Origin: a virus
Strand: one strand, 5' to 3'
DNA length: 36,835 bases
IMG/VR virus record: IMGVR_UViG_3300020162_002824
Span: 1-36,835 of that record
Numbering within the stretch: the first letter of the stretch is position 1; each line of letters opens with the position of its first letter. A model generated the notes under the pieces. The model saw only the letters and a list, made by a program, of their open reading frames with translations, was not told the origin of the DNA and made no database searches. The position numbers and the translations under genes are program-made. Of the stretch, positions 1-6,461 are shown piece after piece.

Positions 1-989
1 ATTTTTTTTAATTTATCTTCTTCTTCATTTCTTTTATCAATATAAGCTTGCATCTGTTTTTTAAATTCCTCGCTGATGTGAATTGTAACGTCTTTGCCGC
101 CGCCTTTATTATCGACTTTTTTCTTTCTCGCCGCACCTTTTAACTGAAGAAGCGTTTGCATTTGAATACTTCCTGTTTTAAAAGCTAAATCTAATGGCGC
201 GATTTCTCCTTTGAAGTCTGCTCCGTTAACGTTAGCGCCTAAACATATCAAAAACTCGACCATTTCTATGTCGTTAGCGTTAACGGCGTAGTGAATCGGC
301 ATCCATCCGTTCTTTTCATCTCTACCGTTTATGCGTCCATCAATGTCAAAATATTTTTGAACTCCTTCGAAATCTCCGGTTTCAGAACAAAAATGAATGT
401 TTGAACCGCCTGAAGATTTTGCGCCAGATTTAATTAGTATTCTTACTATTTCACCTCTGTTGCCTAAAGCTAATACATCTATAGGATTTGACTTACCTAA
501 AAAGTCTTTAGCGTTAACATCTGCTCCTCTTAATATTAAATATTCTACAAGATGTTTTTGTCCGTAGTGAGCTGCGTAATGTAGAGCAGTCCAACCTTTT
601 GCGGCATCAACTTCGTTTAAAGTGTGTCCTTTATTTAGCATTTCCTCTACGGAAACTATGTCTCCATTTTTAGCCGCTAAATGAAAGCTGCTGCCACTGC
701 CATATTTCGCGCCTCTCTTTTGCAGCGTTTCAACAATTGATAAAAACCCTTTTTGCTCGGCAATATCTAACGCTGTATTTTTACTTGTCCAATCCATTAA
801 ATTAATATCAGAACCATGATTTAATAATAATTCGACAATTTCTTTATTATTTTCTAAAACAGCAACAATAAGAGGAGGATTTCCCGTGTCTTCATCTCTT
901 TCATTTACATTAACTTTATCTTTAACTATACAATTGTAGACATTGTCGTATAAATTACGGCGGATATTGGTAAAAATATTTATTGCCAT
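1..989 (-). CDS. Ankyrin-repeat protein (C-terminus cut by window edge)
   Basis: At least 329 residues are visible with no stop before the window edge. The sequence shows several ankyrin-type repeats of about 33 residues, with motifs such as GWTALHYAAHYGQKHLVEYL, LLLNHGSDIN and LILRGADVNAKD, so it should be a protein-binding solenoid. The repeats occupy most of the visible part. A charged stretch (AARKKKVDNKGGGKDV) and a Lys/Glu-rich helical tail follow near the edge. I see no signal peptide, so it is probably cytoplasmic. The start codon follows directly on the stop codon of the holin-like gene (TAAATG), so the two are translationally coupled. The partner is unknown. The repeat assignment is firm; any role in host takeover is inference. 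Confidence 0.9.
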   Translation of the reverse strand, partial: MAINIFTNIRRNLYDNVYNCIVKDKVNVNERDEDTGNPPLIVAVLENNKEIVELLLNHGSDINLMDWTSKNTALDIAEQKGFLSIVETLQKRGAKYGSGSSFHLAAKNGDIVSVEEMLNKGHTLNEVDAAKGWTALHYAAHYGQKHLVEYLILRGADVNAKDFLGKSNPIDVLALGNRGEIVRILIKSGAKSSGGSNIHFCSETGDFEGVQKYFDIDGRINGRDEKNGWMPIHYAVNANDIEMVEFLICLGANVNGADFKGEIAPLDLAFKTGSIQMQTLLQLKGAARKKKVDNKGGGKDVTIHISEEFKKQMQAYIDKRNEEEDKLKK

Positions 990-1313
990 TTATCGTTTTT
1001 TTCTTTTAGTTGTTTTTTTTGGTTTTGTTTTATTACTTATCTTTTCTAAGAATTTTTCACTAACTATTTCTACTAATTTTAATCCTAAAAATCCTGCTAT
1101 AAAAGCTATACCATTTTGATGTTTAACGTTTGTTATATTTAACGTATCGACTAGAACGGGGGTAAGAAAGTTTGCGGCTGATATACCACCAATTAAAGAT
1201 AAAAATACAGACTTAACGTCTGTTTTTTCGTTTTTGGTAGCCATTAATATAGCTCCAAATAGTCCGCTGATTAAAAAACCAATTTGAATTCCCATTTTTT
1301 GAAGATAGTCCAT
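990..1313 (-). CDS. Putative holin (LydA / holin superfamily III-like)
   Basis: A 107-residue membrane protein. I see three hydrophobic segments (about residues 10-25, 36-58 and 67-84) and a strongly basic C-terminal tail (KKTTKRKKR). Small size, multiple membrane helices, glycines in the helices (GFLISGLFGA, IAGFLGLKLVE) and a charged tail fit phage holins, and the pattern resembles the LydA-type superfamily III. Holins form inner-membrane lesions that start lysis. Its neighbours are other small membrane proteins and a spanin-like lipoprotein, which supports a lysis function. No endolysin is recognisable in the window, so the assignment rests on architecture and context. It could instead be an unrelated small membrane protein. 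Confidence 0.5.
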   Translation of the reverse strand: MDYLQKMGIQIGFLISGLFGAILMATKNEKTDVKSVFLSLIGGISAANFLTPVLVDTLNITNVKHQNGIAFIAGFLGLKLVEIVSEKFLEKISNKTKPKKTTKRKKR

Positions 1314-1316
1314 AAA

Positions 1317-1934
1317 TTATTTCTTTTTCTTTTTTATGGTTTTCTTTTTAATGGGTTGGTTATCGCATTTAATTAAATAAACTAATAAAATAATAATTAA
1401 GCACAATATATATAGATATATATTTAGCGATTTAATTTCGTCTTTAACTATCTTTTCAGAGCTGTCATTAATTAAAATTCTAAAATTATTAATGTTGTCG
1501 TATATCTTTCTCTTGTAGTCTAAGTATTTGTCTCCGAAGAAGGCTTTGTTTTCCATCTTTTCAAACGCAGCGTTCTCTACGTCTTTGGCTAAATCATTAC
1601 TTATATCAAGACCTTTGCGGAATTCTTTTAATTCTTCTTTAGTTAATAGTTTACTTATAAATATTTCTTCGTTAAAGTATTTTTCCCGTTCTTTTAAATG
1701 ATTGTTAAATTGATCTAAGAATTTTTTATCAGATGTTGTTGTGTAAGCCGCGCCTAGATAAGTTAATAAATCTGTTGATTTTCTTAAATATAAAGTTATA
1801 TCTCTGCCAAATCTAAATCTGACATATGCTTGTTCTATATCTTTTAAACTAGAAATAGATAAAATAACTAATATAACAGTAGGTAAAAGTGCAAAAAATA
1901 AGTATTTCTTTATATTCGAAATAATATTATTCAT
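1317..1934 (-). CDS. Membrane-anchored four-helix-bundle sensor-like protein
   Basis: A 205-residue protein with a membrane helix near the N-terminus (about residues 11-29), a helical middle domain, a second membrane helix (about 172-189) and a Lys-rich tail (KKKTIKKKKK). This is the topology of a chemoreceptor periplasmic domain. The middle resembles the four-helix-bundle ligand-binding domains of methyl-accepting chemotaxis proteins: STDLLTYLGAAYTTTSDKKF, then EREKYF, LTKEELKEF, SNDLAKDVE and FGDKYLDYKRKI match the usual order of that family. There is no HAMP or signalling domain. Its start overlaps the end of the MscS-like gene by 8 bases, and the holin-like gene follows. A role in sensing the periplasm or in timing lysis (antiholin-like) is inference only. 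Confidence 0.55.
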   Translation of the reverse strand: MNNIISNIKKYLFFALLPTVILVILSISSLKDIEQAYVRFRFGRDITLYLRKSTDLLTYLGAAYTTTSDKKFLDQFNNHLKEREKYFNEEIFISKLLTKEELKEFRKGLDISNDLAKDVENAAFEKMENKAFFGDKYLDYKRKIYDNINNFRILINDSSEKIVKDEIKSLNIYLYILCLIIILLVYLIKCDNQPIKKKTIKKKKK

Positions 1935-2298
1935 TTTTCTTAAATCTGCTTAAATCTAAGTTAGCAAGAGGTTTTTCAATATTTAAACTGGCTAACCTTT
2001 CGTTTTGAACAACTAATTTACTGCCGCCAACTACTTTTCCGTCTACAATGTCATATATAAAAAATACAGTTTTAGTTAATCCAACTCTGACTATTCTTCC
2101 CGGCTTTCCATCAACATAAACTACGTCATCTTCTTTATAATCCGAACCAACAAACATAAATAAAGCTGCCGCTAGCTTTTCTATACTTGATTTAAACATT
2201 AAAGCTATAAGACCAACAATAAACAGCCAAACATATTTACCAGTTAGATCTTGGCCCGTTGCTTCTAAAACTTGTTGATGTATTATATTTGTATCCAT
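1927..2298 (-). CDS. Small MscS beta-domain-like membrane protein
   Basis: A 123-residue protein with one clear hydrophobic helix (about residues 22-46), followed by a beta-rich segment resembling the middle domain of MscS mechanosensitive channels. The key stretch is LAAALFMFVGSDYKEDDVVY followed by VDGKPGRIVRVGLTKTVFF and then KLVVQNERLASLNI. These match the family pattern of pore helix, 'VGD.V.vdG..G.V..IgL..T' and 'vPNs.L'. A full MscS has about 280 residues and three membrane helices, so this is a minimal version with only the pore-proximal helix and the beta domain. It lies between the sensor-like and spanin-like genes, separated from the latter by a single base. Whether it forms a channel is unknown. 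Confidence 0.55.
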   Translation of the reverse strand: MDTNIIHQQVLEATGQDLTGKYVWLFIVGLIALMFKSSIEKLAAALFMFVGSDYKEDDVVYVDGKPGRIVRVGLTKTVFFIYDIVDGKVVGGSKLVVQNERLASLNIEKPLANLDLSRFKKNE

Positions 2299-2299
2299 A

Positions 2300-3259
2300 T
2301 TATTTTGTCCACTTTTGTTCTTTTAATATTTCGTTTATTAAATCTTTTTCATGACTGTCCATTTCTTTATCGAAACGTTTTAATACTTCGGTTAATGGAT
2401 ATATTCTATCTGGAGATTCTTTTTGTTTTTCTTTAAGTTCTTGAATTACATCTATAATTTTAACAAGAGGAGATTTAAATTCATCGACTTTATCTTTTGT
2501 AGCAAAATTACTCATTTCAAAAGCTTTGGGAGTTAAAGCTTTTATAACAGAAATAACAGCCGATCCTAACATGTTGAAAATAGAGAAAGCTGCTCCAGCA
2601 GCAGGATGTACGGTTGCGAGAAGTCTGAGAAGAACGAATATTACTACAAATACAACTATTGCAGTTAACGCGCTAATAATAAACTTCTTTAATCCCCAGA
2701 ATACAGCATTAAGACCAAACATGCCGCTCATTGAATCTAATACAGCTTTGTTTTGATCCGCTTCTTTAGCGACCTCTTTAGCTTTGTCTGTTAATTGCCA
2801 AAGTTGATCGTCATATTTTTCATTTAATTCTGATTTTTCTTTTTGGAGTTTATTAATTATTTCGTCGCGTTGAGATAATAACTCTTCTCCTTTTTTACGT
2901 TCTTCGGCTACTTGAGAATTTAATAAATCAACAGTTGCTTTAATACGCTTAATTTCGTCAATATGAGGAGACCCAACAATAGAAATAACTCTTTCGTTAA
3001 GAGCTTTAGCCGTATCTACTTGAACAGGTGGATTTGATACTTGATTTAAAGAATGTTGAATACCGATTGAAAGACCAGACGTTTGAATCTTCTTGCCTTT
3101 ATCGTTTTTTTCTATTTCTACTAAAGTTGTGTCTACTTTTTTCTCTTCTTTAGCTATGGCTTTTTGATTGTCGTCTATTTGTTTCGCTGGTTTGATTGTA
3201 GACAAACATCCAGTTAATAAAAATAAACTTATAATAGCAAATGATTTATTTACGTTCAT
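2300..3259 (-). CDS. Spanin-like lipoprotein with coiled coil and membrane segment
   Basis: A 319-residue protein. The N-terminus is a lipoprotein signal with lipobox LLTGC (Cys18 would be lipidated). Residues about 100-170 are charged and heptad-like, suggesting a coiled coil. Residues 193-215 are a strong membrane helix and 219-243 are a second hydrophobic or amphipathic segment. About 75 hydrophilic residues follow. An outer-membrane lipid anchor, a periplasmic rod and an inner-membrane helix in one chain is the layout of unimolecular spanins, which disrupt the outer membrane in the last step of lysis. The long C-terminal extension is unusual for a spanin. It is the first gene of the membrane cluster and lies just downstream of a TATAAAT element. 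It could also be a structural lipoprotein unrelated to lysis. Confidence 0.45.
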   Translation of the reverse strand: MNVNKSFAIISLFLLTGCLSTIKPAKQIDDNQKAIAKEEKKVDTTLVEIEKNDKGKKIQTSGLSIGIQHSLNQVSNPPVQVDTAKALNERVISIVGSPHIDEIKRIKATVDLLNSQVAEERKKGEELLSQRDEIINKLQKEKSELNEKYDDQLWQLTDKAKEVAKEADQNKAVLDSMSGMFGLNAVFWGLKKFIISALTAIVVFVVIFVLLRLLATVHPAAGAAFSIFNMLGSAVISVIKALTPKAFEMSNFATKDKVDEFKSPLVKIIDVIQELKEKQKESPDRIYPLTEVLKRFDKEMDSHEKDLINEILKEQKWTK

Positions 3260-3266
3260 ATTTATA
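3260..3266 (-). promoter_or_regulatory. TATAAAT element abutting the lipoprotein start
   Basis: On the minus strand TATAAAT ends directly at the ATG of the spanin-like gene, in an AT-rich stretch behind a terminator. It resembles a T4-type late promoter core (TATAAATA). Transcription from it would be leaderless or start inside the gene, so it may instead be only an AT-rich initiation region. Confidence 0.25.
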
Positions 3267-3320
3267 TTTACACTTATAAGAGATAAATAGAACTATCCAT
3301 TCTTGGGGATATTTTTACAT

Positions 3321-3342
3321 AAAAAAACCGCCTTTCGGCGGG
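3321..3342 (-). terminator. Rho-independent terminator after the tail-collar gene
   Basis: On the minus strand a GC-only 5-bp stem (CCGCC/GGCGG on the plus strand) closes a GAAA tetraloop and is followed by seven Ts. It lies 10 bases past the stop of the tail-collar gene and about 60 bases before the next minus-strand gene. It therefore separates the tail-collar/cytochrome unit from the membrane/lysis-like unit. Confidence 0.85.
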
Positions 3343-3351
3343 TGAGTTTAA

Positions 3352-3603
3352 TTAGTCTTGTCTTGCAGGGAATATCCCTTGCGTACAGATTATGTATTTT
3401 AAATCAGTTCCTTGACAAAAAGATACTGTATTTAAATTGGGCAAGTTAAAAACTACCCTTCCATCTCCTCCGTATTGAGTTCCGAGGATGGCGTATAGTG
3501 CGTTGTATTGGCTAATTTGTAAAGATTGACCATTGCAGTACATATAGTTTTGAGGACAATATGTCCCTGCGAATAATTTAATAACTCCTAGATATTCTTC
3601 CAT
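3352..3603 (-). CDS. Minimal phage tail collar domain protein
   Basis: An 83-residue protein matching the phage tail collar family (microcystin-dependent MdpB-like proteins). It starts LGVIKLFAGTYCPQNYMYCN, followed by GQSLQISQYNALYAILGTQY and GGDGRVVFNLPNL. Conserved features seen are the F-A-G-x-x-x-P start, C-x-G-Q and the YGGDG...F-x-L-P-x-L strand. Family members are usually around 170 residues or are the tip of longer tail fibres. Here only the collar domain remains and the chain ends soon after it, so it is either a stand-alone adhesin or tip module, or a remnant. A terminator follows. It probably acts in the virion at the baseplate or fibre tip. Confidence 0.85.
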   Translation of the reverse strand: MEEYLGVIKLFAGTYCPQNYMYCNGQSLQISQYNALYAILGTQYGGDGRVVFNLPNLNTVSFCQGTDLKYIICTQGIFPARQD

Positions 3604-3612
3604 AATATTTTA

Positions 3613-4155
3613 TTACACTTTTTTATAAAGATTACTGGCTTTCCCTCGTTTATTTTTTCTATCACCATTTAACCTGATCTCTCTATTTGATATTAATAAC
3701 TTAATTTTTTGATAAGCTATAGAATAATTAAGTTTTGGATTAGCTTTAATGAATTCTTTAATAGTAAAATCTATCGTCGGAATTCTCACTTCTTCGTTTT
3801 TGATTTCTTCTTCTACTTCTTTTTTTTCTCCAGCCTTAACGATTTCTTCGTACCGATTTTCAGCCGCCTCTAATGAAATACAGTCAAAACCAAGTTTCCC
3901 AAAAGCGTTATCAGTTGGATAAAGCCATTTAGCTTCAATTTTCTTATCGTTAAATACGTAAGCTTCTTGTTGTCGTAATTTTACAAGCTCATATTTTTTA
4001 TGAGTATGCTTGTTTCTTGTTTTTACTCCAACATCTTCTTTTTTAATTTTCTCGTAAATGCACCAGCTATTTTTTAGCTGTTTTACAAATTTGAACCTAT
4101 ATCCACGAAGAGTGAATTCTTTTTCAACTAAAATATATCCGTCTTTGTCTTTCAT
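3613..4155 (-). CDS. Hypothetical protein with winged-helix-like C-terminus
   Basis: A 180-residue soluble, basic protein of unknown family. The N-terminal half is beta-rich and aromatic (EFTLRGYRFKFVKQLKNSWC, then YVFNDKKIEAKWLYP). A Glu/Lys-rich linker (about residues 110-122) leads to a C-terminal segment of about 55 residues, TIKEFIKANPKLNYSIAYQK followed by ISNREIRLNGDRKNKRGKAS, which looks like a small helix-turn-helix or winged-helix module ending in basic residues. A nucleic-acid-binding role is only suggested. Its ATG overlaps the TGA of the upstream cytochrome-like gene. Confidence 0.7.
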   Translation of the reverse strand: MKDKDGYILVEKEFTLRGYRFKFVKQLKNSWCIYEKIKKEDVGVKTRNKHTHKKYELVKLRQQEAYVFNDKKIEAKWLYPTDNAFGKLGFDCISLEAAENRYEEIVKAGEKKEVEEEIKNEEVRIPTIDFTIKEFIKANPKLNYSIAYQKIKLLISNREIRLNGDRKNKRGKASNLYKKV

Positions 4156-5510
4156 TTGTTTCTTCGGTCTACTGGGTAAACCTTGCCTTCTTTAAGATTA
4201 ACGCTTCCATCTTGGAGTTCAAGAAAATTATTAACAGATTTTACATAATCGCTTTGGAAAAGTCCTCCTTGTGCGCCCTTCCAGTTTACAAAGTTCTCAA
4301 GAGCTTCTGACATTTGAAGGCAAAAGTCTGTTGAATAATATTTTTGACTTGGAGTTGATTTGTCGAATGACACGGCGCATTTTTCGTTTCTAAACCAAAG
4401 CATCCAACCGTCACTGCCGGGAGGGTACTTATTAGAAAGAGTTGAATCAAATAATGGACTCAATGGAGATCCTTGAGGGTATTCTGCGGTGGAGTGGCAG
4501 CTATAACAAGAACTCATCGAGTTATCAAGAGGTCCATTTAACCGACCATTCCATCCAAGATGAGTAGGAGGAAGCTCATTGGCATCGGGATTAATAATAG
4601 TTTCTTTTAAAGATGCGTTAATAATAGTGTTTGTGGGATATGGGTTGGAAAAATCTACATTGTTTGTTGGATCTTGGCCCCACATCAAACCTACTGGAAC
4701 TAGATTATTCCATTTAATAGGACTATTTGCCGCGCCATTATATTGAAAATTACCAAATACCCATCCATTTGGAGAGTTTTCGTCGCGAACCATAATGTCC
4801 ATTTGAGTCAATACAACTTGAATTTTGGATCGATCTGAACTGTTAAAGTTATAAGTAGCGTAAGCGTCCCACCATAAACCGTTGCGAAAGAATGGAACTG
4901 TAGATTCAGCTACGTCTTTTGGAATAGAAGTAAATAGAAGCTTGAATAATACTGCGCCATGCTTAAAGCCACCTTTCATAAGTGCAGGATCTGGATTGTT
5001 GTGATCAGCCCAAACTTGGCCGATTGTATAACCAGCGACATCGTTAAAGAAGCCTACTGCCCATGCGCCAGAAGTGGCGTATTGTTGAGAAATAGCGAGT
5101 TGATGCGCCTTAACTGGCGCTTCCTTGGTTAAACCGTGAAACCCTTCTCGACCATTTGCAGAGTAATGCTGGAAAGGCATGTGATACCAATTTCGCAAAT
5201 TATTATTCTCAACTCGAAAATCTACATTTGTATTTCCCTCAAAACAGTAATCGCGAACAGAAATAAGATATTCGCGCCAATTTGTTTTATAATTTATGCT
5301 ATAAAATTTAGGAAGACTGTTTTTAGGAAGAGTTTGTGGATAATCTTGCCTTAGTTTAAATACCTCGTTCGCGTTTGTAACATCACTCGCGGGAACCATA
5401 TATCCAAAATCTGGAAATGGCTTTTGGGGCTTAATTTGATTTTTAACTTTTACGCTTATTGCGGTAAAGGCGACAAGAACACAAATAAAAATAACTGAAG
5501 CAGTTTTCAT
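4152..5510 (-). CDS. Exported protein with one c-type heme motif
   Basis: A 452-residue protein with an N-terminal hydrophobic signal (about residues 4-20, TASVIFICVLVAFTAISV) and no later membrane helix, so it is predicted to be exported. Residues 335-339 are C-Y-S-C-H, the CXXCH signature for covalent heme c attachment, in a context (GWNGRLNGPLDNSMSSCYSC, then HSTAEYP) resembling bacterial cytochrome c-like proteins of unknown function. Most of the chain is a large aromatic-rich domain (for example RNGLWWDAYATYNF and VGLMWGQDP) that I do not recognise. Cys89, Cys378 and Cys397 could form disulfides. A heme protein is unexpected in a phage. Maturation would need the host heme-lyase system, and its function is unknown. 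Confidence 0.65.
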   Translation of the reverse strand: MKTASVIFICVLVAFTAISVKVKNQIKPQKPFPDFGYMVPASDVTNANEVFKLRQDYPQTLPKNSLPKFYSINYKTNWREYLISVRDYCFEGNTNVDFRVENNNLRNWYHMPFQHYSANGREGFHGLTKEAPVKAHQLAISQQYATSGAWAVGFFNDVAGYTIGQVWADHNNPDPALMKGGFKHGAVLFKLLFTSIPKDVAESTVPFFRNGLWWDAYATYNFNSSDRSKIQVVLTQMDIMVRDENSPNGWVFGNFQYNGAANSPIKWNNLVPVGLMWGQDPTNNVDFSNPYPTNTIINASLKETIINPDANELPPTHLGWNGRLNGPLDNSMSSCYSCHSTAEYPQGSPLSPLFDSTLSNKYPPGSDGWMLWFRNEKCAVSFDKSTPSQKYYSTDFCLQMSEALENFVNWKGAQGGLFQSDYVKSVNNFLELQDGSVNLKEGKVYPVDRRNK

Positions 5511-5638
5511 TTAACTTTATTATTAGAAATTTTTTTCTTTTTTAAAGTCTTATTTTTGTCACGCCAATTTATATCGTCATATCTGTCTTTAAACTGTTTG
5601 CTGAAACAATTGCGAGGGGAGTCTCCTTTGCCATTCAT
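5507..5638 (-). CDS. Small KGD-PR motif phage protein (43 aa)
   Basis: A 43-residue ORF read as MNGKGDSPRNCFSKQFKDRY followed by DDINWRD and a Lys-rich tail. Small phage proteins that begin with (N)GKGD-x-PR and have an aromatic Y..NYD.I.W patch are widespread, though I know of no assigned function. Support for coding: the ATG lies one base after the upstream stop (TAACATG), the stop overlaps the next start as ATGA, and it fills an otherwise empty 130-base gap exactly. Confidence 0.7.
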   Translation of the reverse strand: MNGKGDSPRNCFSKQFKDRYDDINWRDKNKTLKKKKISNNKVK

Positions 5639-5639
5639 G

Positions 5640-5837
5640 TTAACTATTATATTTACTATACATGTTTTTATTTGGCTTTAATTCTTTCATCTTTGAAATT
5701 CTTTCATCTTCTGAATAAAAAGACCAATCTCTTATTTGAAACCAAGTTCTACCGCAAGAAACGCAATGATCATTAATTAATTTACAGTTTCTAGTACATG
5801 GAGTAGATATTTTAACAGCAGTGTCCTTTTTTATCAT
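5640..5837 (-). CDS. DUF1289-like small cysteine protein
   Basis: A 65-residue protein matching the DUF1289 pattern: C-T-R-N-C-K at the N-terminus, then C-V-S-C-G-R-T-W-F-Q-I-R-D-W and a following S-E-D-E-R. Four cysteines in two CxxC-like pairs suggest binding of zinc or another metal. The family is common in proteobacteria and phages, with no well-established role. The start overlaps the end of the upstream 64-residue gene by 26 bases. Confidence 0.75.
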   Translation of the reverse strand: MIKKDTAVKISTPCTRNCKLINDHCVSCGRTWFQIRDWSFYSEDERISKMKELKPNKNMYSKYNS

Positions 5838-6006
5838 AAACTAGAGAATTATACACTGTTTTTAACTCTCTAACTTTATAAATTTCAAAATAAGCTTTTT
5901 GAACATGCTTATCTATATCTTTAACTAAATATGGAGCGACCTTATTTGTGTCAACTGTTTTCAGCTTTTCAATTAAGTCATTTAATATAATTTCATGTTC
6001 TTGCAT
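5812..6006 (-). CDS. Hypothetical 64-aa helical protein
   Basis: The reading frame continues upstream, but residues before MQEHEII would be translated tRNA-Gln sequence, so I place the start at the ATG just after the tRNA (64 residues). The product is helical and charged (LNDLIEKLKTVDTNKVAPYL, then VKDIDKHVQKAYFEIYKV) and ends in Gly-His-Cys-Cys. Function unknown. Confidence 0.6.
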   Translation of the reverse strand: MQEHEIILNDLIEKLKTVDTNKVAPYLVKDIDKHVQKAYFEIYKVRELKTVYNSLVYDKKGHCC

Positions 6007-6014
6007 TTTAAAAT

Positions 6015-6088
6015 TGGTTGGGGATGATGGAATCGAACCACCACAAAGAGCTTCAAAGGCTCCCGCACTGCCATTATGCAAATCCCCA
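6015..6088 (-). tRNA. tRNA-Gln (UUG) with encoded CCA
   Basis: Read on the minus strand, TGGGGAT pairs perfectly with ATCCCCA (7-bp acceptor). The anticodon stem is GAGC/GCTC around loop CTTTGAA, so the anticodon is TTG. The T arm is GGTGG-TTCGATT-CCATC, the discriminator is A, and CCA is encoded. A U1-A72 first pair is typical of tRNA-Gln. It lies 9 bases from tRNA-Gly, so the two are probably cotranscribed. Confidence 0.95.
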
Positions 6089-6097
6089 GATAGAAGA

Positions 6098-6171
6098 TGG
6101 AGCGAGTAAAGGGAATCGAACCCTTATAACAAGTTTGGAAAACTCGGACTTTACCACTAAGCTATACTCGC
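6098..6171 (-). tRNA. tRNA-Gly (UCC) with encoded CCA
   Basis: On the minus strand the acceptor GCGAGTA pairs with TACTCGC, and the D arm contains TTAGTGGTAAAG. The anticodon stem CGAGT/ACTTG (one G-U pair) encloses TTTCCAA, so the anticodon is TCC. The T arm is AAGGG-TTCGATT-CCCTT, the discriminator is T (usual for tRNA-Gly) and CCA is encoded. It presumably supplements decoding of GGA codons in late genes. Confidence 0.95.
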
Positions 6172-6176
6172 GAAAT

Positions 6177-6461
6177 CTATTTTAATTTTTCTATTTCAAA
6201 ACATCCATATCCTGCTTGGTGTTCATTTGTAAGCAATCCGCACCTTTTGCTTTTTGGATTTGTGCAGACTCCGAAATCCAAATCTGCTCCTTTATACGAC
6301 TCATTGTATAAAGAAACAAAGTGCTTACACCCATCGCTACAATCGTTGTAGTTAGCATCAGGATCAAGCCAACGAGTAATTTTACCTCCATAATCTATAT
6401 AATCAGTATCTAGTACCTTACAAAGGCTAAGAAGCAAATCGCCTTTCCCTTGATCCTTCAT
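6177..6461 (-). CDS. Small Cys-rich protein, DUF3027-like core
   Basis: A 94-residue soluble protein with seven cysteines. The core DCSDGCKHFVSLYNESYKGA followed by DLDFGVCTNPKSKRCGLLTN and EHQAGYGCFE resembles a bacterial family pattern ('DWGVC.NP.SPR.GLLT.EHQGC..FE') that I associate with DUF3027-type proteins of unknown function. Cysteine placement suggests a metal site. It lies just upstream of the tRNA pair in the same transcription direction. Family resemblance is from memory; no role is claimed. Confidence 0.7.
   Translation of the reverse strand: MKDQGKGDLLLSLCKVLDTDYIDYGGKITRWLDPDANYNDCSDGCKHFVSLYNESYKGADLDFGVCTNPKSKRCGLLTNEHQAGYGCFEIEKLK

Noticed and set aside
2526-2756. Plus-strand frame opposite the spanin-like gene
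   Set aside because: Antisense shadow without a motif; the minus-strand gene has a lipobox, coiled coil and neighbours in phase.
990-5510. Endolysin gene in the lysis-like region
   Set aside because: No lysozyme, amidase or peptidase motif was found in any of these proteins.
6007-6081. N-terminal extension of the 64-aa protein (MHNGSAGAFEAL...)
   Set aside because: This stretch is the tRNA-Gln gene read as protein; the ATG at 6006 follows it.
6191-6391. A 66-codon minus-strand frame within the Cys-rich gene
   Set aside because: It is an out-of-frame shadow of the DUF3027-like gene, which has the family pattern.
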